A stretch of 64,000 nucleotides of DNA from Collinsella stercoris DSM 13279 (GTDB lineage Bacteria; Actinomycetota; Coriobacteriia; Coriobacteriales; Coriobacteriaceae), in NCBI RefSeq assembly GCF_020735465.1, contig NZ_CP085935.1:2356001-2420000 (forward strand). The letters run 5' to 3'. Below are positions 1 to 9,600 of the stretch, in pieces; the first letter of the stretch is position 1; the number at the start of each line of letters is the position of its first letter. A program made the position numbers and the translations under genes. Below the pieces are notes generated by a model. That model did not search any database. It was not told where the DNA came from and saw nothing but the letters and a program-made list of their open reading frames with translations.

Positions 1-229
1 TGGTGTGGAGAAGGTGAGCGTTGGCCACATTCCGACGTTCTATAAGGGCATGATCGAGCAGCAGTATGCATCTGAAAAATGCCTGGTAGAGGGTGCGATT
101 GAGGGGTCATATCAGAAAGTTCTCATGGCATTCTCTCTCAACAAGACTGTTAAGTCCTCAACTCAGGCTCAGGCTATTCTTGATGAGATGATTGATGCGA
201 ACAAGGGTTATTGGCCTGAACTTGCCTAG
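1..229 (+). CDS. GH4 family 6-phospho-glucosidase, C-terminal fragment (cut by window edge)
   Basis: The reading frame is open from base 2 and ends at a stop at 227-229, so only the last ~75 residues are visible. They match the C-terminal helical part of family 4 glycosidases (6-phospho-beta-glucosidase/alpha-galactosidase): a VEGAIEGSYQKVLMAF-type stretch followed by ILDEMIDANKGYWPEL. GH4 enzymes are NAD- and Mn-dependent and cleave phosphorylated disaccharides brought in by a PTS. The catalytic residues lie outside the window, so substrate cannot be judged. It fits the GH1/PTS genes found 11 kb further on. Confidence 0.65.
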   Translation, partial: GVEKVSVGHIPTFYKGMIEQQYASEKCLVEGAIEGSYQKVLMAFSLNKTVKSSTQAQAILDEMIDANKGYWPELA

Positions 230-321
230 TTGCTGCGCATGGGAAATTGCACGGGTGTGGGCCTGATCGATATCGCAGCATTTAAAGCGCGTGATTAGGT
301 AGGCCGCGATGGCCGGAGCTC

Positions 322-359
322 AATGAGGCCGGGAGGGCAGTGCCCCTCCGGCCTCATTT
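322..359 (+). terminator. Rho-independent terminator after the GH4 gene
   Basis: AATGAGGCCGG and the matching CCGGCCTCATT form a strong GC-rich hairpin followed by TTTCTT. It ends the GH4 transcript. Confidence 0.75.
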
Positions 360-469
360 CTTATGACGAGTACAGCCAGCTTGTGGTACGGAGGACTTTT
401 TTGCGGCATTTGGGGTGGAGTATTTCTTCGACGATTTTTATTTGATGCCAAGGTGGGGTGACTGTAAAC

Positions 470-597
470 GATTTGTTGCAGTGAAAAGCGTGCCTGTCGG
501 GTAATAACGGACTTGTGCGTGAAGAAACTGCAGGTAGCTTGGTTGATACTTCTATGGTGTATCCGGGGGGGGGGTGACGCTTTCACTGCAACAAATC
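470..597. repeat. Inverted repeat with a 10-G tract in the spacer
   Basis: GATTTGTTGCAGTGAAA at 470-486 is repeated in exact inverse complement at 581-597; the match continues a few more bases with one indel. The ~95-bp spacer ends in a run of ten G (565-574). No gene is seen between 230 and 721, so this is the only structure there besides the terminator. It could be a small degenerate mobile element or a regulatory hairpin for the gene starting near 722. Confidence 0.6.
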
Positions 598-721
598 AAT
601 CCGTCTTTCGTCACGACCTTGCGATAGGATGATTCGAGTGCTTGGGTGCCCCAGAAGCGGCGTTGGATGGGAGCCTGGGAGCATGGTGAATCGCTGCGGG
701 CGGGCGGTATGGATGCAAGAG

Positions 722-1266
722 ATGCGGGTGACGCGCCAAGGGTTTTTGGCCGGCGCGGCGAGCTTGGCTTTCTTACCTGCCATGCGAATGCTCACTGGAT
801 GCTCGGACGTGCAAGTGATTGACTCGTATTTGGAGCGTCATGCGGTTTCGCTTCATCTTGATTGGGAAGACGGTGCGTTTCCGCTTGAGAACATGGACAA
901 GTATCGAGTTCTTCTTGCTGGCGAAAGCCATGGGTTTGCAAAGAACTACGAGGCCAAACGAGCTCTTGTGACTTCACTGCATGAGCAAATGGGCATGAGC
1001 CACGTTCTTTTGGAGTGCGGTGTGGGGGCGGGCATGCTCCTTGATCGGTACCTTGAGACGGGTGACGAGGACGTGCTCGATGTCTTTGTGCAATAGGCGC
1101 AGGGAACGGCAGCAGGTTGCCGGGAGGAAATTGACTTTTGGCATTGGCTGCGTGAGTACAACCTTGGTCTTTAGGAGTCGCGCCGCATCCATGTTCACGG
1201 CGTGGATATTGACCATCAGACATACCTTGCGTTGTGGGCGCTTCGGCATATAGTGACGCTGGACGC
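722..1266 (+). pseudogene. Erythromycin-esterase-like lipoprotein, 5' part (two in-frame TAGs, then an IS insertion)
   Basis: The ATG at 722 starts a lipoprotein signal: RR-type N-terminus, hydrophobic core, lipobox LTGC. The domain that follows resembles erythromycin-esterase/Tiki-like hydrolases: LLAGESHG near residue 65, then HVLLECGV. The frame is interrupted by TAG at 1094-1096 and again at 1172-1174. The same frame carries recognisable family sequence straight through both stops (IDFWHWLREYN, then HVHGVDIDHQ), so no frameshift is involved. At 1266 the gene is cut by an IS21-family element. The remainder resumes at 5910. With one ACGC target copy removed, the two parts join in frame as ~410 codons. 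Confidence 0.7.
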
Positions 1267-2211
1267 TGTTAGCGTCGGAAAATATTAGCCAAGTATAGTC
1301 GGCCGAGATTGACCAATCCCAGCCGACCCATTCTAGCCAACACGCCCGCATCTATGACTTTCCTATCGCTTTCCTACATCCCCTCGGGCTGGATCCCCCT
1401 CACCTTCACCGCCTGGGGGACGGCCTCCACCGAGTACGTGTCGAGCCCCCTGCCGCGGTAGCTCGGGCCCCGCATCACGAACACCGACGCCTTGTCGAAC
1501 AGCCTGTCGAGGGCGCAGAGGAGCGTGTCGTCGCCCGTGAAGAACTCGTCCCACCCGCTCGGTGCGATGTTGCTCGTGAGGACCATCGCGTTCGGTCCCT
1601 CCTTCTCGTAGCGCCTGTCGACGACGTCGAAGAACAGGTCGGTGCACGGCCTGTCGTAGACGCATCTTCCCACCTCGTCCACGATGAGGCACGACGGCTT
1701 GACGAGCGAGGAGACGACCCGCGAGGTGTTTCCCCGCTGGACGGCCTTCTGGAACCTGTCCCTGAGCTCGGTCGCCTTGATGTAGTAGGTCTTGAGCCCC
1801 CGCATGCAGCACTCGCGCCCGTAGGCCTGCGCGAGGTGCGTCTTCCCTATGCCGCCGGGCCCGACGAAGGCGACGTTGCGGTGCGCGTAGAGGTCGGCCA
1901 GCGACGGGAGCTTGCCCAGCGCGGCCGCGTCCCGGCCCTGGATCCTGGAGAAATCGAAACCCTCGAAGGTCTTGGGCTCGCGCCTGGGCAGCCTGCTCAG
2001 CCTCAGCAGCGTCTCGATGGGGGCGAGCCTCCTCTTCTCCGCGAGGTAGGAGAATGTGGCGGCAACGGCGGCCATCTCCCCGTCGCCGAGGTCGAGGTCC
2101 GAGGCGAGGTGATACTGTCAATGAGAAATTACCCATCTACACCAACGAAACTTACCCGATCGCGCCAACGCCCGTTGGCCAGCGGCGCCAGCCGACCCTA
2201 CCCGGTTTCGG

Positions 2212-2991
2212 CTACTTCTGCTCCTCCTTCCTCTCCACCGGGACGTCCTTGAGCCTGTAGGAGCGCCCGGTTATCCTAACGATGTGGCAGTGGTGGCATA
2301 TCCTGTCCGCTATCGCGCTGGCGGCGACCTCGTCCCCGAAGACCTTCGCCCACCCGCCGATGCCGACGTTCGTGGTGATTATCGTCGAGCGCTGCTCGTA
2401 GCGCGTGCCGACCAGCTGGAACAGCAGGTCGGCGCCCCCTTCGTCGATGTCCAGGTAGCCGAGCTCGTCTATGATGAGGAGCTTGGAGTGCGCATAGTAC
2501 TTGAGCCTCTTCTTCAGGATGCCCCTCGCCTGGGCGTCCCTCAGGTCGTCGACGAGCCTCGCGCAGTCGATGAACTTGACCTCGCGACCCGCCCTCACGG
2601 CCTCGACCCCGATGGCGACCGCGAGGTGGGTCTTCCCGACGCCCGGGCTCCCCACCAGCAGGACGTTCTCCGCCCGTTCCATGAACCTGAGGGTGGAGAG
2701 CTCCTCGAGAAGCGGGCGCGGGACCGACGGCTGGAACGTCCAATCGAAGTCCGCCAGCGTCTTCACGCACGGGAGGCCGGAGGAGCGTATCCTCAGCCTC
2801 GTGATCCTCTCGGTCCTCGCCTCCACCTCGACCTGGGTCATCTCCGCGACCGCGCGGGCGAGGTCGGCGTCCCCCTCCGCCACCATCCTCATGTAGTCAG
2901 GCAGCATGGATGCCATCTCGTGGAGCCCGAGCGTGCACAGGTTCGCCTGCGCCCGGATGTAGGGGCTGGCCTCGCCCACCGCCGCCGTCAC
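2212..2991 (-). CDS. istB: IstB-like transposition helper ATPase (inner IS21)
   Basis: The GTG start at 2991 overlaps the istA stop as GTGA, the usual coupled istA-istB arrangement. The product is 259 residues, normal for IstB. It has the IS21 IstB signature: Walker A GSPGVGKTHLA, Walker B LLIIDELGYLD, and the conserved TNVGIGGW and DRICHHCHIV segments near the C-terminus. IstB assembles on target DNA and stimulates IstA. The frame stays open upstream of the start, but that extension is antisense-like shadow of istA and was not used. Confidence 0.9.
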   Translation of the reverse strand: MTAAVGEASPYIRAQANLCTLGLHEMASMLPDYMRMVAEGDADLARAVAEMTQVEVEARTERITRLRIRSSGLPCVKTLADFDWTFQPSVPRPLLEELSTLRFMERAENVLLVGSPGVGKTHLAVAIGVEAVRAGREVKFIDCARLVDDLRDAQARGILKKRLKYYAHSKLLIIDELGYLDIDEGGADLLFQLVGTRYEQRSTIITTNVGIGGWAKVFGDEVAASAIADRICHHCHIVRITGRSYRLKDVPVERKEEQK

Positions 2992-4223
2992 AGCCCGCCC
3001 CCGATCCCCTCGAGCAGCTCGAGGTTGGCCCGGGCCTGCTCGCGGATGTCGGCGTCGGCCGCCCACGCCTTCCCGGCCATGGCCTCGACGTAGTGGTCCT
3101 CGGTATAATTGATGCGCGCGGAGCCCCGCGAGGCATCGTGCACGGCGACGAGCCCACCCGCCACGGTGACCCGTATCTGCCCGCCCGGCATCGACACCAC
3201 CCTGGCCTTCCTGCCTATGCACCCGCGGGGCACCGACCACTGCCTGCCCGCCGCCCTGACCAGCATCGTCGGGGGCACGACCTGCTCGGTGACGTCGCCG
3301 ACCATCGACTCGAGCAGCGCGACGTTGCCGATCGGCCGCAGGTGCTCCTTTTCCCGCAGGAACAGCGCCGCCGGGGGCAGGCCGGTCGTCTCGTTGGGCT
3401 CGGAGTTGCTCCTCGACTCGATCCGCGCTATCGCCTCGAGCAGGCCCTCCAGCCCGACGAAGTCGCCGTCGTAGGCCAGAAGGCGCGACAGGAACCTGTT
3501 GGCCGACTCGTCCTTGCCCTTCGTCTGCGGCGTGCGGGTCCTGCAGAGCTGCAGCTCGAATCCCGCCTCCCTGGCGAAGCGGGACACCCGCCCGTTCTTC
3601 TCCCTTCGGCCCGACGATGCGCTCACGACCGCCGCCATGTTGTCGGTGAGGCACTCCTGCGGGACGCCGCCCATGAACCTGAACGCGCCGAGCAGGCACG
3701 CCAGCAGGTCGTCGGTCGTCCTGGTCGGGGAGTAGGTGAACTTGTGCAGCCTCGAGTACCCGAGCGTCGCCGTGAACACGTTGAACTCGAAGACCTCGCC
3801 GTTCGCGTCGACCATCCTGACGTCCTCCTTCCAGTCGAATTGCAGCTGGCGGCCCGGCGGGGTCTCGAAGCGCGGGTGCGCCTCGGAGTCGCGGGCGGCG
3901 CCGAACTCGATGCCGCGGCTGCGGCAGTACGCGGTGAAGGCGTTGTAGCCGGGCAGCCCCGCGCCTGCGTGGCGGTGGAGCAGGTACTCGTGCACGGCCC
4001 TCTTGGTGACGCCCGGCAGCCCCGCCTTCTCCTCGATCACCTCCCTCACCGCGTCGAACCCGCTCGGCCGCGGCGGCCTGTCGGCGGGCGCCTCCCCGAG
4101 GCGCCAGTACTTCGCCACGGTCTTCCGGTCCATCCCGTGCCTCCGCGCGACCTCGCTGAAGTTCGGCTTGGCGCCGGCCTGCCTGTACATATTCAGCTCT
4201 CCCATCACGTTCCTCTCCATCAA
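2988..4223 (-). CDS. istA: IstA-like DDE transposase (inner IS21)
   Basis: This 411-residue product starts with a helix-turn-helix (FSEVARRHGMDRKTVAKYW) and carries an rve-type integrase core. The catalytic acids are seen as QFDWKED (first D), LTDNMAAVV (second D) and TKGKDESANRF (E). The size is normal for IstA. It is the transposase of the intact inner element and overlaps istB by four bases. Confidence 0.9.
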   Translation of the reverse strand: MMERNVMGELNMYRQAGAKPNFSEVARRHGMDRKTVAKYWRLGEAPADRPPRPSGFDAVREVIEEKAGLPGVTKRAVHEYLLHRHAGAGLPGYNAFTAYCRSRGIEFGAARDSEAHPRFETPPGRQLQFDWKEDVRMVDANGEVFEFNVFTATLGYSRLHKFTYSPTRTTDDLLACLLGAFRFMGGVPQECLTDNMAAVVSASSGRREKNGRVSRFAREAGFELQLCRTRTPQTKGKDESANRFLSRLLAYDGDFVGLEGLLEAIARIESRSNSEPNETTGLPPAALFLREKEHLRPIGNVALLESMVGDVTEQVVPPTMLVRAAGRQWSVPRGCIGRKARVVSMPGGQIRVTVAGGLVAVHDASRGSARINYTEDHYVEAMAGKAWAADADIREQARANLELLEGIGGGL

Positions 4224-4460
4224 GGTCCTCCTTTCGAGCGGCGCTCGAGCGGAGGGTACTTCGTTGGTCTGGTTGGGTAAAGCCGATTGGCGCGAACGGC
4301 CGTTGCGAATTGGTGCGACCGGGATTCCCGCTTGGTGTGAATGGGGATTTTTATATTGGCAGTATCACGAGGGTCGCGAGCTCCTCCGCCCCGACGGCGA
4401 TCCCGAGCCTCGACGCGGCGTCGCTAGCGAGCTCGTAGGGGCTCGCCCCCGCGCCCGCCA

Positions 4461-5768
4461 TCATTCGGCCCTCCCGAAGTCGAACCTCTCGAAACCGGGC
4501 TTCGTCCGGGGCGGGGCGATCTGCTCGACCACGGTCCCGACCGGCTGGGTCGGCAGCTCCTCGGGCTGGACCGGCGATGCCTCCCACTGGCCCTCGCACC
4601 AGCTGTCGGCGCCGGTGCCGACAGCGTGGGCGACGAGCTTGCGGGAGAGGTCGTCGCTGTATATGTGCACCACGCGCCCCTCCCGGTTCACCCTGCACTC
4701 GCGGCGGCCGTACCAGTAGGGCACGCCGTAGCGGTGCCCCTCGAAGCTCACGAAGCCGTCGAAGGAGATCTTCCGGCGCGGGCACAGGTACCGCTCGATC
4801 TCGGCCGTGACCTCGAGCGGCCTGGTGTTCGCCGAGCACGCCGCCTCGTGCTCGCGCATCGGGACGCACGCCGCCGGGCGCCGCCAGCGGCCTCCCTGCT
4901 CGGCGCACCAGAGGGCGGCCTCCCGGTTGAGGGCGTCAAGGTCGCTGAAGGACCTTCCCGCGAGGAAGTTCCCCTTCACGAAGCGGACGAGCCTCTCCAC
5001 CTTGCCCTTCGTGTAGGGGTGGCGCGGCCTGCACAGCCTGGTGCGGAAGCCGACGGCGCCCATGAACTCGGCGTAGTCGGCCTGCCAGACGGGCCGGCCG
5101 TCGGCATCGCGGCGGACGACCACGCTCTTCATGTTGTCGGTGAGCACGGTCGCGGGCACGCCCAGCGCCGAGAACGCGTGCAGCATCCCGATGAGGAGGT
5201 TCTCCTGGCGCGCGTTCGGGAAGAACTCGACGTGGGCGCTCCCGCAATGGTGGCAGACCATGGCGAAGCAGGCCATCCGCGCCCGCTCGCCGCCGGGGCG
5301 CTCGACCGCGACGAAGCCCCAGTCCATCTGGTAGGCCTCCCCGGGCGCCGTCCTGAAGCGCTGCCCGCGGCAGCCCTGCGGGGCCGCCTGCCGCCTCTTC
5401 GCGGGCACAAGGTCCCGGTGCGCCGCGATGTAGGTCTTCACCGTGGTGAGGCCGCCGGCGTAGCCCTGGGCGACCAGCCGCTCGAATATCACCTGCGAGT
5501 TGGTGACGCCCTTCCGCAGGAGATCGTCCACCAGGCCGGTGTGTCCGGCGAGCACGCCCGGCGCGGCCCTCCTCCCGCTGTTCCCGTGGGGCAGGGCCCT
5601 GAACCCGTGGGCCCTGATCGTCCTCGCCCGGGAGCGGGTGAGCCCCGTCCTCCTGCAGAACTCCGCGAGGTTGCATGCCTGCGGGTCGAACCCGTCGCCC
5701 TCCTCCGCGGCCATCTCCCGGAGCGCCGCGTCTATAATCTCCTGTAGGTCATCGTGTCTCTCGTTCAC
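4461..5768 (-). CDS. istA: IstA-like DDE transposase (outer IS21)
   Basis: The 435-residue product has an N-terminal HTH (FCRRTGLTRSRARTIRAHG) and a DDE core seen as YQMDWGFVAV, VLTDNMKSVVV and YTKGKVERLVRFVKG. The C-terminal beta-barrel region (RYGVPYWYGRRECRVN) is typical of IstA. It is open and full length, but its partner istB is disrupted, so autonomous transposition is doubtful unless the inner IstB can substitute. Confidence 0.9.
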   Translation of the reverse strand: MNERHDDLQEIIDAALREMAAEEGDGFDPQACNLAEFCRRTGLTRSRARTIRAHGFRALPHGNSGRRAAPGVLAGHTGLVDDLLRKGVTNSQVIFERLVAQGYAGGLTTVKTYIAAHRDLVPAKRRQAAPQGCRGQRFRTAPGEAYQMDWGFVAVERPGGERARMACFAMVCHHCGSAHVEFFPNARQENLLIGMLHAFSALGVPATVLTDNMKSVVVRRDADGRPVWQADYAEFMGAVGFRTRLCRPRHPYTKGKVERLVRFVKGNFLAGRSFSDLDALNREAALWCAEQGGRWRRPAACVPMREHEAACSANTRPLEVTAEIERYLCPRRKISFDGFVSFEGHRYGVPYWYGRRECRVNREGRVVHIYSDDLSRKLVAHAVGTGADSWCEGQWEASPVQPEELPTQPVGTVVEQIAPPRTKPGFERFDFGRAE

Positions 5769-5909
5769 CTCAATGGTCCTCCTAACGCCGGCGTGTTGGC
5801 ACCGCCAGCGTAGTGGCGGCGGGGAGGCACGGTGGCTATTATTCGGTGACCGGAATTGGTCAAAATCGTTTGACTATTAGCGGCTAAAATCGCCCGGCGC
5901 TAACAACGC

Positions 5910-6597
5910 TGCCGTTTCTGAACCAGTCGCCGCGTTTGCGCAAACGCTGTCCAAAGAGCTTGACGAGCACGATCCCGCAGAAAGTCCTCGAGTACTTTTT
6001 GATTCGCAAACATTTGCGGCGTTGGACGAGCTTCTGCAAGACCACCAAGCAGATGCGCGCGCATGTTTTGCAAACGACTACGAGATGGTTGAGCTTCTTG
6101 TTCGTGGACATCGGGCACTTCGAGAGTATTACATGCTGCCGGAGTCAGAGCAAAATCTCACCGACATGCGAGACGAATATATGGCTCGGGTATTTGACGT
6201 GCTTGACCGGGGCTCGCAGGGCCGCGTGTATTTTGGTCAGTTTGGGTCGGCACATGTTCAGGGCGCGCCTACGGGAGACTATGCGAATGCCGAGGGCTAC
6301 GCCTCATTTGCCATGCGCCTTGCTGGGGAGGACTCGACCGCATGCGGATCAGTTTGCTTGTTGCTATATGCGTATTACGATGGCGAACGCGATATGTTTC
6401 GGTCAATCTCGAGCGATTTTCAGGAACGACTTTCCCCGTGGAAGGGTGAGGATGTGTTGATTGATTTGGCAGCTCCAAACAGCCCCTTCGATAACGCTGT
6501 CGTAGTCTTCGAGAATGGGGATATCTCTGCTTCGACTTGCTATCAACAGCTTGTGCTCCTCTCCAACATGAATATGGTGTCGACTTTGCCGCAGTGA
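5910..6597 (+). pseudogene. Erythromycin-esterase-like lipoprotein, 3' part
   Basis: The frame is open from the IS target duplication (ACGC 5906-5909) to a TGA at 6595-6597 and continues exactly the codon phase of the 722-1266 fragment. It carries the C-terminal half of the hydrolase: a helical DYEMVELLVRGHRALREYYML segment, then YFGQFGSAHVQG. The latter sits where erythromycin-esterase-like proteins have their conserved histidine loop. There is no start or ribosome site at the junction, so it is not expected to be expressed alone. Confidence 0.65.
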
Positions 6598-6639
6598 CCT
6601 TGCGGTAGGATTGTTCGGACACACGAATACGTCGTCCAC

Positions 6640-6670
6640 CCCGCCCGAAACGTTGTTTGGGCGGGCTTTT
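6640..6670 (+). terminator. Terminator before mfd
   Basis: CCCGCCC pairs with GGGCGGG, with an inner AAAC/GTTT extension, followed by CTTTT. The hairpin lies just upstream of the mfd ribosome site and insulates mfd from the pseudogene. Confidence 0.7.
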
Positions 6671-6690
6671 GGCGTTACGAAAGGTTGCCC

Positions 6691-9600
6691 ATGCTCATCC
6701 ATCGCATTGCCGCGCAGCTGTATACCGACGAATCACTCCAGGCCATCGAAGCGGCGCTGGCGGCTGGGGAGGATGCCACGCTGGCCGTTTCCCAGTCCGC
6801 GCGCACGCTCATGGTGGCGGCGCAGTTCGCCCGCCGCCCGCGCCCGACGGTCTACATCGTCTCGGGTGAGGAGGCCGCCGACCGCGCGGCTCGTGCGATT
6901 GCGGCGTATGTGGGCGCGGAGCACGTGGCGCGTTTCCCGGAGCGCAAGGATTATCCCTGGAAGAACACCGAGCCCGATGACGCCGTGGTCGCCGCGCGTT
7001 GCGCCGCCATCGCCCGGGTGGCGCAAGGCGAGCCGTGCGTTATGGTCGCCTCTGCGCGCTCGCTCTTGCGTTGCGTGCCCCCGGCATCGAGCCGTTATTG
7101 GGCATCGACGACGTTCAAAGTGGGGGAGGAGATCTCCTTTGAGCGCGTGCCCGAGCTGCTGGTTGGCATGGGCTACACGCGTGCGGATGCCGCCGACATG
7201 CCGGGACTCTTCCGCGTGCACGGCGACACGGTTGACGTGTGGGCCGCGCAGGCGACGGCGCCTGTGCGCATGGAGTTTTTCGGCGACGAGATCGACCGCA
7301 TCCGCCTCATGGTCGCCTCAACCGGGCAGACCATCGGCGACGAGGATGCCGTCGAGATCTCGCCCGTGCGCGAGCTCGCCCTCACCGACGATGCCGTAAA
7401 GCGCATCTCTGCGGCACTGTATCTGCCCGCGCAAAACGACACCGAGCTCGCCGCGCTGCTCGAGTTGGTGCAGGCGCGTGTGGTCACGCCGGAGCTCGAG
7501 CGATTCTTGCCGCTCATGTACGAGGGGACGGTCAGCCCGCTTGCGCACGTCCATAGCGATGCGCTGGTCATCCTGTCCGAGCCCCGTTCGCTGTTCGACG
7601 ACTGCACGCGTGCGTACGAGGACCTGGAGCGCCGGGCCGCCGAGGCCAAGATCGCGCGGCTGGACGGTTTGTACGTGCGCCCGCAGGAGCTCGACTTTGG
7701 CCGGCAACAGCGCCTGAACTACGTGAGCCTCATCCGCGCAGGCGGCACGGTGACCGCCGAGCTCAAGATCGAGCAGCCCGCGCTCTCCGGGTCGGATACG
7801 CGCTTCATGAACCGCATCCAAGAGGTGGTGAACAACCGTTTTGCCTGCGTGTTCGCCATTCCCGACCGCGGCGCGCGCGAGTCGATGGAGCTTTCCTTCA
7901 CCGACGAGAACATCCCTTTTGAGGAGTCCCTGCAAGCAGCGCCCGAGAACACGGGCGCGGTGGGCAGCTCCGATGTGCGCGTGACGCTGCTCAAGCGTGA
8001 TGCGGACAAACTCAACGAGCGCGGTATCGAGGATGGCGCCCCGATCACCGTCCCCACCATCACGCGTGGCCGGGTGACTTTTGTCGATGCCCCCATCCCC
8101 TCGGGCGTGGTGGTACCCAGCGCGCATGTGGCGGTGTTCAGCCTCGCCGACCTGAATAGCCGCATGGACGGCCGCCGCGGGCGCGCGCGGCATCGCGTGG
8201 ACATCACGGAGGTGACCTTCCCATTCAAACCGGGTGATTACGTGGTGCACAGCACGCACGGTGTGGCCCTCTTTGCCGAGATCGTTCGCCAGGAGGTTGG
8301 AGGCAAGGAGCGTGACTACTTCCTGCTCGAATACGCCGGCGGCGACAAGCTCTACGTGCCGCTTGAGCAGGTCGATCGCATTACGTGCTACGTGGGCCCC
8401 GATGGCGACAACCCGCGCCTTACCCGCCTGAACACCGCCGACTGGAGCCGCGCTACGGCAAAGGCGCGCAAGAGCGCCAAGAAGCTCGCCTTCGACCTCG
8501 TGGACCTCTACACGCGCCGCAGTTCGATCACGGGTTTTGCCTTTGGGCCGGATAGCGCCGCGCAGGTCGAGATGGAGGAGAGCTTCCCCTACGACGAGAC
8601 GCATGACCAGCTCGACGCCATCGCCGACATCAAGGCAGACATGGAGTCCACCAAGCCCATGGATCGCCTGCTGTGCGGCGACGTGGGATTCGGCAAGACC
8701 GAGGTGGCCCTGCGAGCGGCGTTCAAATGCGTGGACGGCGGCCGGCAGGTCATGGTGCTGTGCCCCACCACGATTTTGGCGCAGCAGCATTACGAGACGT
8801 TCTTCGAGCGCTTCGCCCCGTTCGGCGTGGAGGTCGAGGTGCTCTCGCGCTTCCGCACGCCGGGGCAGCAGCGCCGCGCGCTGGCCGCGTTCGCGGAAGG
8901 GAAGGTCGACGTGCTCATCGGCACGCACCGCCTGCTTTCCGCCGACGTGAACCCGCATGAGCTAGGCCTGGTGATCATCGACGAGGAGCAGCGCTTTGGC
9001 GTTCAGCACAAGGAGCAGCTCAAGAACATGCGCGAGCAAATCGACGTGCTCACGCTCTCGGCAACGCCCATTCCGCGCACCATGCAGATGGCGATGAGCG
9101 GCGTGCGCGACATGAGCCTCATCACCACGCCTCCCACCGGCCGCCGCGCGGTTGCGGTGCACGTGGGCGAGTACGACCCGGACGTGGTGAGCGCGGCCAT
9201 CCGCCTGGAGATCGGCCGCGGCGGGCAGGTGTACTACGTGTCCAACCGCGTCAAGACCATCGACGATGCGGTTGAGCGCGTGCTCGAGGCCGCCCCGGAG
9301 GCGCGTATCGGCGTGGCGCACGGCAAGATGAGCCCGCGCGAGGTCGAGGACGTGATGGTGCAGTTCGCCACCAAGAAGATTGACGTGCTCATCGCCACCA
9401 CCATTGTGGAGAGCGGTATCGACAACGCGAGCGCCAACACGCTCATCATCGAGGATTCGCAGCGCTTGGGCTTGGCGCAACTGTACCAGCTCAAGGGCCG
9501 CGTGGGCCGCTCCGCCACGCAGGCGTACGCGTACTTCATGTTCCCGGGCGAGCTGCCGCTCACCGAGGAGGCCACGGCGCGCCTCACCGCGCTTTCCGAG

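Larger units (their letters stand above)
2110..4367 (-). mobile_element. Inner IS21-family insertion sequence, intact
   Basis: The terminal inverted repeats read inward as TGATACTGTCAAT (left, from 2110) and TGATACTGCCAAT (right, ending at 4367). A 5-bp target duplication CGAGG lies at 2105-2109 and 4368-4372. The 2258-bp element carries overlapping istA and istB genes, both open. Its proteins differ clearly from those of the outer element, so it is a different IS21 lineage and not a duplicated copy. Confidence 0.88.
1374..4464 (-). pseudogene. istB: istB of the outer IS21, split by the inner IS21
   Basis: IstB is the AAA+ helper ATPase of IS21 transposition. The N-terminal ~32 codons lie at 4464-4368, with the ATG overlapping the istA stop as ATGA. 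The rest lies at 2104-1374. Joining them after removing the inner element and one CGAGG copy gives 828 bp, an exact 275-residue frame. The Walker A motif GPGGIGKTH and Walker B CLIVDEVG are in the downstream part. As it stands the gene is broken, so the outer element lacks its own intact helper. Confidence 0.85.
1267..5905 (-). mobile_element. Outer IS21-family insertion sequence (2.4 kb, carrying a second IS21 inside it)
   Basis: The ends are imperfect inverted repeats: TGTTAGCG at 1267-1274 and CGCTAACA at 5898-5905, with similarity running further inward (TTAGCC, GACCAAT-type subterminal repeats). A 4-bp target duplication, ACGC, flanks the element (1263-1266 and 5906-5909). It encodes istA (4461-5768) and an istB gene that is itself interrupted. 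Without the inner element the length is 2376 bp, normal for IS21. It split the esterase-like pseudogene. Confidence 0.88.

Noticed and set aside
1094..1174. TAG recoded as an amino acid
   Set aside because: The gene is also broken by an insertion sequence, and no intact nearby gene uses internal TAG, so decay is simpler.
1267..1274. TGTTAGCG ends of the outer IS as a regulatory operator, because they resemble the cre palindrome at 31118
   Set aside because: They are the terminal repeats of an IS21 element with a matching target duplication; the likeness is coincidental.
2212..3699. 495-residue open frame on the minus strand through IS21
   Set aside because: Only its last 259 codons are IstB; the upstream part is an alternative frame of istA.
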